Of a stretch of DNA of 42,848 nucleotides, positions 9,846 to 17,381 are shown piece after piece. Made by a program: the position numbers and the translations under genes. The DNA is from Candidatus Elulimicrobium sp. (GTDB taxonomy: Bacteria > Omnitrophota > Gorgyraeia > Zapsychrales > Fredricksoniimonadaceae): contig DYOU01000004.1 in the NCBI GenBank assembly GCA_020720365.1, forward strand, positions 1-42,848. Direction: 5' to 3'. Numbering within the stretch: position 1 is the stretch's first letter; each line of letters opens with the position of its first letter. A model generated the notes under the pieces. That model saw nothing but the letters and a program-made list of their open reading frames with translations. It was not told the origin of the DNA and did no database searches.

Positions 9846-11069
9846 TCAGGCTTTCTTCTGGAAATCTGCCATCAGCACGATCGATTCCGCAATTTCTTTC
9901 ATGGTCCGGCAGGAATCCATGCTCTTTTTATGGATCATTTTATAGGCCGCTTCCTCCGAAAGATCATTCATCTTCATCAAAATGCCTTTCGCCCGCTCGA
10001 CGATCTTGCGCGTTTCCAGCGCTTCTTTGGACTTTAATGCCTCTTCCATCAAACGGGTGTTCAATACCGCCGCCGCCGCCTGATTGGCCACTACCTGAAG
10101 GATCCCGACTTCATCGGAAGAAAATACATGCGGTTCTTTGGTATACACATTGATCACACCGATCGCCCGGTCTTTCACGACCATCGGGACCGCCACCATT
10201 GAACTTAACCCTTCTTTAACCGCCAGCTCACGATAAAAATACCGCGTTTCCTTACGCACATCCTCCACAATCAATGGACGCAGGGTTTTAACCACTTCAC
10301 CGATCAAACTGGAGTCCACCCTCAGGTTCGGTTTCTTTTTATATTCATCACTCAGGCTCTGCGTTGCCTTGATCGTCAATTCCAGGCCCTTCGCATCCAA
10401 CAGCATAACCGAACAGATCTTGGAATTCAGCATCTCCGCGGTCACAATAACGATCAGGCTCAGGATCTCCTCCAGATACTTTTCCGATATGATCGATCGG
10501 CTGACCTTGACCAGGCTGTCGAACTGCACAGCTTTTTGCCGGGTGTCACTGAATAAACGGGCATGTTCCACAACTCCACCCAATTGCCGCGCCGCCATCC
10601 CCAGAAGATCGACCACTTCCACAGGAAAATCAAAAGGTTTCTTATGCTGCAAATTAATAACGCCAACAGCTTTCCCTTTATATACGATCGGCACCGCAAG
10701 GAAAGCTTCATAATGATCTTCCGGCAGAACATCAAAAGCCTTAAAGCGCGGATCATTATAGGCATTCGCCTTGATCGCCAGCGGCTTGACATTCTTGGCA
10801 ACCCAGCCCGTCAACCCTTCACCGACCTTAAGCGCCACATTCCCCAATTCTTTCTTGTGAGGAGTCTTCGACGCGCGCAATACCAGGTTCTTGTTCGCCT
10901 CATCGAACAAATATACAAATACCGAATCCGCCGGCGCCATATCCAAAGCCACCTTAACGATCTCGCCCAACACACCTTCCAGATCCGTCTCGGAAGTTGT
11001 AATATCAACGATCCTGCGCAAGATAAGAAGTTCGTCCTCTGAAGAAAGGGCTTTTCTGACCTTCGCCAT
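9846..11069 (-). CDS. GAF-GAF-ANTAR regulatory protein (putative RNA-binding antiterminator)
   Basis: Two GAF repeats (LAVPIVYKGKAVGVINLQHKKPFDF; VAVPMVVKDRAIGVINVYTKEPHVF) and a C-terminal ANTAR domain: LMEEALKSKEALETRKIVERAKGILMKMNDLSEEAAYKMIHKKSMDSCRTMKEIAESIVLM. Confidence 0.92.
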   Translation of the reverse strand: MAKVRKALSSEDELLILRRIVDITTSETDLEGVLGEIVKVALDMAPADSVFVYLFDEANKNLVLRASKTPHKKELGNVALKVGEGLTGWVAKNVKPLAIKANAYNDPRFKAFDVLPEDHYEAFLAVPIVYKGKAVGVINLQHKKPFDFPVEVVDLLGMAARQLGGVVEHARLFSDTRQKAVQFDSLVKVSRSIISEKYLEEILSLIVIVTAEMLNSKICSVMLLDAKGLELTIKATQSLSDEYKKKPNLRVDSSLIGEVVKTLRPLIVEDVRKETRYFYRELAVKEGLSSMVAVPMVVKDRAIGVINVYTKEPHVFSSDEVGILQVVANQAAAAVLNTRLMEEALKSKEALETRKIVERAKGILMKMNDLSEEAAYKMIHKKSMDSCRTMKEIAESIVLMADFQKKA

Positions 11070-11084
11070 TCTGCTCTCCGTTAT

Positions 11085-11666
11085 TTAATTATTCCCGCTG
11101 CCGGCGCCATCTGACTCTACAGGCACAGCCGATGCAGGCGGCTTAGCCGCATAGGACTGTAAAACCTTGATCGTTTTTAACCCCAGATAACCGTCATCCG
11201 CAAGGCCTTGTGATGCCTGAAACTGCTTGATCGCCTGATGCGTACGCTTACCCCATTGGCCGTCAGCTTTCCCCGCCGGGAAGCCTGCCCTGGCTAAAGC
11301 CTTCTGAACCGCGCGTATATTCACGGCCCCCTCTTTAAAGAGCGGCCCTTGCACATAACCTTGCATTAATCCCCAGGTTGCTTTATCCACAAACCGGGTC
11401 ACCTTGATCCCTTCATCTGCCTGGAACTTCGCAACAGCCTCACGAGTGGACGCGCCGAACTTTCCATCTGGCCGGCCAATATTATAACCAAACCCCTTCA
11501 GGATCTTCTGTACCTCTTCAACCCTGGCGTTATATTCATTGAATTCAAACGCCCCGAGATTCGCGCGCTCTTCTCCGCCAGGTTTATGCAAGACCGCATA
11601 AAGCCGGTCACAGCCCATCAGAGACAAACAAAAAATGAAACATAAAAGGATTTTGACAGCCTGCAT
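11085..11666 (-). CDS. Putative lipoprotein with two peptidoglycan-binding (PG_binding_1) repeats
   Basis: Signal/lipobox-like MQAVKILLCFIFCLSLMGC. Repeats VEEVQKILKGFGYNIGRPDGKFGASTREAVAKFQADEGIKVT and IRAVQKALARAGFPAGKADGQWGKRTHQAIKQFQASQGLADDGYLG. Confidence 0.85.
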   Translation of the reverse strand: MQAVKILLCFIFCLSLMGCDRLYAVLHKPGGEERANLGAFEFNEYNARVEEVQKILKGFGYNIGRPDGKFGASTREAVAKFQADEGIKVTRFVDKATWGLMQGYVQGPLFKEGAVNIRAVQKALARAGFPAGKADGQWGKRTHQAIKQFQASQGLADDGYLGLKTIKVLQSYAAKPPASAVPVESDGAGSGNN

Positions 11667-11679
11667 ATCGATTTATAAT
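11653..11679 (+). promoter_or_regulatory. Weak candidate promoter for the plus-strand TPR gene (TTGACA, 15 nt, TATAAT)
   Basis: Both hexamers are consensus but the 15-nt spacer is short. Located 68 bp upstream of the 11747 ATG. Confidence 0.35.
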
Positions 11680-11746
11680 AATCGCATTCAATAGGGTGTC
11701 AATAAGTTCATGTCGTTTAACGGCGAACCAACATTAACCAGGTCTT

Positions 11747-13432
11747 ATGGCTCCGTGGTTTCAACACATTAGACGCCTGATCCAAAAACCATCTGCGGCC
11801 ATCCTTATTCTGATACTGGCCGGTGTGATCGTATACGTTAACTGCCTGCCGAACGAAATGTTCTGGGATGACGATGATTTCATCCTCAAGAACCAATACA
11901 TCCAGGACTGGAAATTCTGGCCCCATTTCTTTACGGATAATCTGATCGCCGGCGCTCATCTGGTCAGTAATTACTGGCGGCCGCTCCTGCAGATCATATT
12001 CGCGATCGAATGGCACCTCTGGGCTGATTGGGTTCCCGGCTGGCATGCCGTCAGCATCTTTTTTCACACCCTCGCCGGCGTGATGCTTTTCAAAGCTTTC
12101 GATGTCCTGCTTACCCACAGAACCCTCGCCTTTCTGTGTGCCATGATCTTTATTATCCACCCGGTACAAACAGAATCTGTGGTCTATCCCAACAGCATGG
12201 GTGATGCGCTCGCTGTCTCCTGTATGTTCACCAGCTTGTATTATTATACTCGCGCTAAAAGAAACCGCCAGCGCCGCTGGTGGTGGGTCTCTCTCGCCCT
12301 TTACCCGCTCGCTCTTATGTCCAAAGAAACAGGGATCCTGCTCGTCGGATACCTGGCACTGGCTGAATTCTTCATCCTCCAGGCTGCCGCGCCATTCTTC
12401 TTGAAAGCCTGGCGCACGCTCAAAGGCCTTTGGGCATTTATCGGGATTGCCGGCAGCTATCTCATCTTGCGCGCCACCGTACTTAATTTCTCAAACTCAT
12501 TCAATTTTTATAATGAGTCCACTTCTTTTACAGCGAACACGGGCTTGCGCCTCGCTTCTTTCTTTCAGACGCTCACGACCTACACGGGCCTTCTCTTTAT
12601 CCCCCATGACCTGCGCGTTGAACGTGTCATTCAACCCTCGGCAAACTTTCTGACCCCTGACGTCTTCTTCGGAGGGGCCGTCTTCACTGCACTTGTGTAC
12701 GGCATTATCCGATCCTGGACTAAACAGCCTTTGATCAGCTTTGCCCTTCTCTGGTTCTTGATCAGCATCCTTCCAACATCCAACCTGATCGTTGTGATCA
12801 ATGCCATTCTTTATGAACACTTCCTGTATACAGCGCTGATCGGGGCCTGGCTCGCCATCTTCCTGACGCTCAAAAACCAGATCCCTGTAAAGAACAAGCC
12901 GATCGCCGCCAGTATTTTAATCCTTATATTGGTTATATTCGCCGGGCGCAGCCTCTGGCGCACCTTCGACTGGCGTACAGCTGTCAATTTTTATGAACAA
13001 CTGCTCCTTACGGCACCGCACAGTTACCGCGTCATCAATAACCTGGGAATGGAATATGCCGAACATGCTCAACCGGAAAAAGCCGAAACGACCTACAAAA
13101 TGGCGATCGCGCTTGACCCTTCTAATGCTGTGGCTTTTCACAATCTCGGAAATTTATACAAAGGCGCGGGCCGCCGGGAAGAAGGGATCGCTTATTTCGA
13201 AAAAGCGATCGCCCTGCAACGGAACTTTATTTTCTCCTACACATCACTCGCCCAGCTTTACCTGGATAAGAACGATTACGCCAATGCCCGCCGGATCATG
13301 GAACAATACTTTGACTACGCCAATGAACGCGATTATACGCTCAATGTCCTGATTGAAATAGCCCGGCGTCAGAATGACCTTGCGGGAGTCCAGCATTACA
13401 CTCAAGCCCTGCTGAAACTGCGCGGACAATAA
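11747..13432 (+). CDS. Multi-pass membrane protein with C-terminal TPRs (TMTC-like / GT-C glycosyltransferase-like)
   Basis: N-terminal hydrophobic segments with VYVNCLPNEMFWDDDDFIL and WRPLLQIIFAIEWHLW...HAVSIFFHTLAGVMLF..IIHPVQTESVVY. C-terminal TPRs (NNLGMEYAEHAQPEKAETTYKMAIALDPSNAVAFHNLGNLYKGAGRREEGIAYFEKAIALQ). Confidence 0.8.
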   Translation: MAPWFQHIRRLIQKPSAAILILILAGVIVYVNCLPNEMFWDDDDFILKNQYIQDWKFWPHFFTDNLIAGAHLVSNYWRPLLQIIFAIEWHLWADWVPGWHAVSIFFHTLAGVMLFKAFDVLLTHRTLAFLCAMIFIIHPVQTESVVYPNSMGDALAVSCMFTSLYYYTRAKRNRQRRWWWVSLALYPLALMSKETGILLVGYLALAEFFILQAAAPFFLKAWRTLKGLWAFIGIAGSYLILRATVLNFSNSFNFYNESTSFTANTGLRLASFFQTLTTYTGLLFIPHDLRVERVIQPSANFLTPDVFFGGAVFTALVYGIIRSWTKQPLISFALLWFLISILPTSNLIVVINAILYEHFLYTALIGAWLAIFLTLKNQIPVKNKPIAASILILILVIFAGRSLWRTFDWRTAVNFYEQLLLTAPHSYRVINNLGMEYAEHAQPEKAETTYKMAIALDPSNAVAFHNLGNLYKGAGRREEGIAYFEKAIALQRNFIFSYTSLAQLYLDKNDYANARRIMEQYFDYANERDYTLNVLIEIARRQNDLAGVQHYTQALLKLRGQ

Positions 13433-13463
13433 GCGCTATCTCTTTCTATCCTTTAAAGAAACA

Positions 13464-13494
13464 AGCCTCCCTCTATTAAATTAGAAGGGAGGCT
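13464..13494 (-). terminator. Strong inverted repeat, likely terminator for minus-strand transcription
   Basis: AGCCTCCCT...AGGGAGGCT (9-bp arms, 13-nt loop). On minus it is followed by TGTTTCTTT. On plus the following bases (CACCG) are not T-rich. Confidence 0.6.
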
Positions 13495-13510
13495 CACCGT
13501 AAAAAAATAC

Positions 13511-13728
13511 GGGGGTCACCAGGTTGGCAAGGCACAACACAACGAGTTTGGTGGATTCGTTTTGAGGAAGGTTTACCTGACAACCCCGCATCTCGCGCCC
13601 AACCTTCTTACCGGGCAAAATATCGGGAAAATACCGAAATCCTCCTCAGGACAGAGAATCCATCCCCCCTGCCTATAGGGAGAGTATATATGATAAAATC
13701 AGGAAAACCCTGCTTCTGAAGGGTTTTT
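13511..13728. ncRNA. Candidate structured non-coding RNA, orientation unresolved
   Basis: No supported CDS. Nested long-range complementarity: 13511-13515/13665-13669 (GGGGG/CCCCC), 13550-13558/13656-13664 (9 bp), 13563-13574/13637-13648 (11 of 12), plus side hairpin 13523-13526/13535-13538. On plus it ends in AAAACCCT-gcttctga-AGGGTTTTT. Confidence 0.35.
13704..13728 (+). terminator. Possible plus-strand terminator
   Basis: AAAACCCT (13704-13711), 8-nt loop, AGGGTTTTT (13720-13728). Confidence 0.5.
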
Positions 13729-13744
13729 AAGAAAACGGTTTCTT

Positions 13745-13770
13745 GCAAAAACAGAAACTTCCCGTCTCTG
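13745..13770 (-). terminator. Intrinsic terminator of the ROK-family gene
   Basis: On the minus strand CAGAGAC-GGGAA-GTTTCTG followed by TTTTTGC, 14 nt beyond the stop. Confidence 0.65.
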
Positions 13771-13783
13771 TATGCAAGAATGA

Positions 13784-15106
13784 TTATATATGAAATAAGA
13801 TCGCACGACGATCTTGCGATATATTGTATTTCCGGACAGCATCTCTCATCGGAAGAACGCAAGGTAATATTTTCTTCTTGCGTAAATATTTCAACGCCAT
13901 CGCCGAGAATTCAGCTGATTTCTTATGACCGCAGGCAACGATCAGCACGTCCGGGCCTTTCTTGCAAATATCATCCAACTCATCATCCGTTAAATGTGAC
14001 GGGATCAGATCTCCTGGAACTTTAACCTTGCCATCCGCGCGAATATAGAACGCACCGCTCAGCACTTCACCTTTCACTCTCACCCTGCCCGCCGACACGA
14101 TCTGTACTTTGGGATAATACGAAAGATCTTTCAACTCTTTAAGATCGCATTGCTGACGGACCATCGCGACTGCCCCCAGCATAACCGCATCATCACCTAG
14201 TTTAGACGCGAGAACTTTGGGTGGATTCAACTTGGTAAAGAAAGGATCGTGCTGCAGCGCTTTCTCAATAACCGGTAAAATATAATCTCCGCACGCCTCG
14301 ATCACCCCGCCGCCAAAAATAAAGACCTCCGGATTAAAGATATGATTGAATGACACGCAGGCCGACGCCAATGCTTCTGCCGCCTTGCGGACGACCCGGG
14401 TAACTAACGGATCTTTGGCCTGCAGCGCTTTTTTTAACGCACCGCTTTTGATCTGTGACAGCCCCTTACCGGCAATATCCGCGATCAGGGACGCTTCACC
14501 ACCCTTTACGGCCGCGCGAATATCCCGCTCCATGGCCCAACGCCCCGCCAACGCCTCAAGACACCCGCTATTGCCGCAGGTGCATTTCGGCCCCTTGGGA
14601 TGCACTATTACATGTCCCAATTCCGCCGCCGCTCCCTGCGCGCCTTCCAGTAAGTGTCCGCCAACGATAATGCCGCCGCCCACACCCGTTCCGGGAAATA
14701 TTCCTACGATTGAATCTGCCCTGCGTCCGGCGCCAAGCCAGCGCTCACCCATTACACCAAAATTAACATCATTGCCAACAGCGGCGCGCATGCGGTATGT
14801 TTTGATCAGGATCTTCTTGAGCTCTGTACCGCTCAAGGAAATATTCGGCGTTATAACAACCCTTCCACTGCTATCCACAACGCCCGGAACAGCAACCCCA
14901 ATGCCCAACACACAGCTAACCGGCATCGCCGCTTCTTTTAAAAGCTCTTTAATCACCTTATGCAGAGCCGCAAGAATAGCGCCGGCCGTCGCCTTCGGGG
15001 GAGTAGCCGCTTTCAGCGAATGTACGATCTCACCACACGGGCGCACGAGCGCTCCGTATATCTTTGTTCCACCAATATCAATACCTATAAAGAATTTCTT
15101 ATCCAT
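13784..15106 (-). CDS. ROK-family sugar kinase (glucokinase-like) fused to a C-terminal Mth938-like (DUF498/NDUFAF3) domain
   Basis: ROK: FIGIDIGGTKIYGALV, GIFPGTGVGGGIIVGG, AELGHVIVHPKGPKCTCGNSGCLEALAG (Zn motif). C-terminal ~110 aa: VKGEVLSGAFYIRADGKVKVPGDLIPSHLTDDELDDICKKGPDVLIVACGHKKSAEFSAMALKYLRKKKILPCVLPMRDAVRKYNIS. Confidence 0.85.
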   Translation of the reverse strand: MDKKFFIGIDIGGTKIYGALVRPCGEIVHSLKAATPPKATAGAILAALHKVIKELLKEAAMPVSCVLGIGVAVPGVVDSSGRVVITPNISLSGTELKKILIKTYRMRAAVGNDVNFGVMGERWLGAGRRADSIVGIFPGTGVGGGIIVGGHLLEGAQGAAAELGHVIVHPKGPKCTCGNSGCLEALAGRWAMERDIRAAVKGGEASLIADIAGKGLSQIKSGALKKALQAKDPLVTRVVRKAAEALASACVSFNHIFNPEVFIFGGGVIEACGDYILPVIEKALQHDPFFTKLNPPKVLASKLGDDAVMLGAVAMVRQQCDLKELKDLSYYPKVQIVSAGRVRVKGEVLSGAFYIRADGKVKVPGDLIPSHLTDDELDDICKKGPDVLIVACGHKKSAEFSAMALKYLRKKKILPCVLPMRDAVRKYNISQDRRAILFHI

Positions 15107-15141
15107 GGCGCAATTCTATCACAGACTTTCCGTCTCTGCGT

Positions 15142-16485
15142 TCATAAATTCTTTTTCTTGATAAGGATATCAGGGCCATAAATGAAGCGGAGAAGATCAC
15201 TTTTTTCTTGAGCAGTCTGGATCTCAACGAAACCCTTCACTCCTGGCTCAGGTCTAACCGAAAGCGTCATCCGGACACGGCTGATCACAGCGCTGACCTC
15301 CGCTACACGCGCGGTATGCGTACAATCCAGGCCATCGGCAATACGCAAAAGTCCGGCTAACAGGCTTACAAGTTCTTTCTCATAAGCCGTCAGATCTTTA
15401 TACCCCTTATGAGACCCTTCTGGCAATGACTTGCGGTGATACCGGGCGATCAACGCAACCATGCTGCGCTCCCGAAGATTCAATGGCAATGTACTGTCTT
15501 TCAGGATCAAATCCCTGGAGGCTTTATGATGGCCCTCTTGCCCATAGATCCAGCCGATATCATGCAATAAAGCCGCTGTACCCAGTAAAGCCCGTTCCCG
15601 CCAGCCCAATCCATAGAATTCAGCCAAATCATCGAACAATTGCAAGGCCAGCCGCGCAACCTGAACCGAATGCCCCATTTTGGACTGCAAACTCTTGGCT
15701 AACTCTATCGCTGCCGCTAAAAGGCCTTCAACAGATTCTCGCTTCAACCCGTCGATCTCTTCCAGGCTGCGCGCCTCGATCAAGGTGCTGATCAACCTCT
15801 CCGGAAAACCTTTGTCCCGCATTATTCCCACCGAAGCGTCCAAAGAATACTCCAGCCGATACCGCTCAACCGTGATCATTCCATTCTTGATCTCAATAAT
15901 ACAATAAGACGTCCTGGGGTCTCCATCAAATGAACGCCCGGCACCGCCAGGATTAATAAACCGGACTCCATCCACCGTCCGATCCACGTATTCATGCGTA
16001 TGCCCAAAGACAACGGTATGCGCCTTTCGGCGAACAGCATCGGCCGCCAGCGACCGGTACTTTTCCGCCGCAGACCGCGGCGTCAGGATATCATCGATCG
16101 CAAAGGATGAGCCGTGGACCAGCATAAGGCTCTGCCCAGCGATATCAACCTGATCGGTCTCAGGCAACTGCTGAATAAACACTTGATTCTCGACCGACAG
16201 CGTATTCAATGTCCATTCAAATGAAAATATCTTGTCTTTATCCTTGCCCGCCGCTTTCATCCGCTCCACATGATCTTGCGATGTGCATTTAATATCATAA
16301 TTACCTGCAATATGACGAGCACATACCTGGCGCAGGGAAGCGATCACTTCATTCGGAAAAGGGCCATAACCCACCATATCCCCTAAACTCCAGTATTCAT
16401 CAACTTTTTTTCGGGAAGCATCCGCAAGGATCGCCTGTAAGGCAGGAAAATTGGCATGAACATCGGCGATCAAGGCTACTCTCAT
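15142..16485 (-). CDS. Calcineurin-like metallophosphoesterase fused to a Ppx/GppA-type HD domain
   Basis: MRVALIADVHANFPALQAIL..YWSLGDMVGYGPFPNEVI..HIAGNYD..LVHGSSF..VVFGHTHEYVDR (metallophosphoesterase motifs), then GTAALLHDIGWIYGQEGHHKASRDLI...IARYHRKSLPEGSH...LLAGLLRIADGLDCTH (HD). Confidence 0.9.
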   Translation of the reverse strand: MRVALIADVHANFPALQAILADASRKKVDEYWSLGDMVGYGPFPNEVIASLRQVCARHIAGNYDIKCTSQDHVERMKAAGKDKDKIFSFEWTLNTLSVENQVFIQQLPETDQVDIAGQSLMLVHGSSFAIDDILTPRSAAEKYRSLAADAVRRKAHTVVFGHTHEYVDRTVDGVRFINPGGAGRSFDGDPRTSYCIIEIKNGMITVERYRLEYSLDASVGIMRDKGFPERLISTLIEARSLEEIDGLKRESVEGLLAAAIELAKSLQSKMGHSVQVARLALQLFDDLAEFYGLGWRERALLGTAALLHDIGWIYGQEGHHKASRDLILKDSTLPLNLRERSMVALIARYHRKSLPEGSHKGYKDLTAYEKELVSLLAGLLRIADGLDCTHTARVAEVSAVISRVRMTLSVRPEPGVKGFVEIQTAQEKSDLLRFIYGPDILIKKKNL

Positions 16486-17381
16486 GACCGGTCGAGCGTA
16501 AAGAAACTTAACCGCGCCCAGGTTTTTTGTTTCTTGAGCTCGCTCCAGAGCTTCACAAAACGATCATGGGCATCAGCTCGACGGCGGGTACACTCATCAT
16601 TCAAGAAATTAACCGTCCTGCGGAATGACGCGTCACGCCCTGAGCTGTCTTTCAATATTCGAATAAGGCCGAGCCAAACATCAAAATTATGCATATCTCC
16701 CAAAGCACGCTGAACTTTCATCGCCGCAGCAATGAAAGATTTAACCTTCGAGCCATACAAGCATTCAAAATTCTCCAGTGTATAGCGCAAGTTCTTGGCC
16801 GCAATACGCATTTCATGAAGCTCTTTCACACAAGCCGGCTTACGCACATACGGCTCCAGGCTGAACATCTTCTCCAACCGTTCCAGGACATTGTTCTTCG
16901 CCCACTCATCCAGGGTAACCCCTGTTTCATTCAATGAAGGCTTAAGGCGGCGGATGGACTTGAAAACCTGATGCTGATGCAGCCGCGACAGATCCTTGCA
17001 GATCCGCGGCTGGATCTCTCCGCGATCTTCGCGAAGCTCATCAATGATCTCAAAGATCCCTTCCCTGAATTTCATGCCCTCAGGACTGGCGGCCAATTCT
17101 GTCAAAAAAGATATTTTTGTATCAATATCCCGTGCCTGGCCGAGAGATCTCAGGAGGCGTTTAATATTGGTTACAGCCGCCTGATATTCCCGCAGAGCCA
17201 CTGTTTCCTTATGGTCCGAAAGTGTGCTTTTCAGGCGGCGCAAGCTCACGCGCATCCGGTGCAAATGCTCAATATCCTTCGCTTTGCGGACGCCTTTCAC
17301 CTCAATCTCTACAGCCGCAATATATTTCTCCACCAGCCGGCTAAAAAAGATCTGTTCATTCATGAAGTTACCCTTATTCAA
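16482..17381 (-). CDS. CHAD-domain protein
   Basis: VRKAKDIEHLHRMRVSLRRLKSTL..LGQARDIDTKISFLTEL..VKELHEMRIAAKNLRYTLENF..LGDMHNFDVWLGLI: conserved His/Arg helices of CHAD. ATGA overlaps with both neighbours. Confidence 0.93.
   Translation of the reverse strand: MNKGNFMNEQIFFSRLVEKYIAAVEIEVKGVRKAKDIEHLHRMRVSLRRLKSTLSDHKETVALREYQAAVTNIKRLLRSLGQARDIDTKISFLTELAASPEGMKFREGIFEIIDELREDRGEIQPRICKDLSRLHQHQVFKSIRRLKPSLNETGVTLDEWAKNNVLERLEKMFSLEPYVRKPACVKELHEMRIAAKNLRYTLENFECLYGSKVKSFIAAAMKVQRALGDMHNFDVWLGLIRILKDSSGRDASFRRTVNFLNDECTRRRADAHDRFVKLWSELKKQKTWARLSFFTLDRS

Noticed and set aside
13511-13728. 6S RNA, RNase P RNA, tmRNA or SRP RNA identity for the intergenic structure
   Set aside because: I checked by eye for GAGGAAAGUCC/ACAGAAA (RNase P), tmRNA T-arm-like end, and SRP GGUCAGG..GGAAGG motifs and found none. 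A 6S-like fold cannot be excluded but is not supported.
13608-13862. 84-aa minus ORF in the intergenic region after the ROK gene
   Set aside because: Overlaps the ROK stop region, terminator and the structured region. No domain or plausible start context.
13784-15106. ROK protein as a polyphosphate-dependent glucokinase because it lies near ppk1
   Set aside because: It carries the standard ROK Zn motif (HVIVHPKGPKCTCGNSGCLEA), and nothing in the sequence specifically indicates polyP use. Kept only as a testable assay idea.
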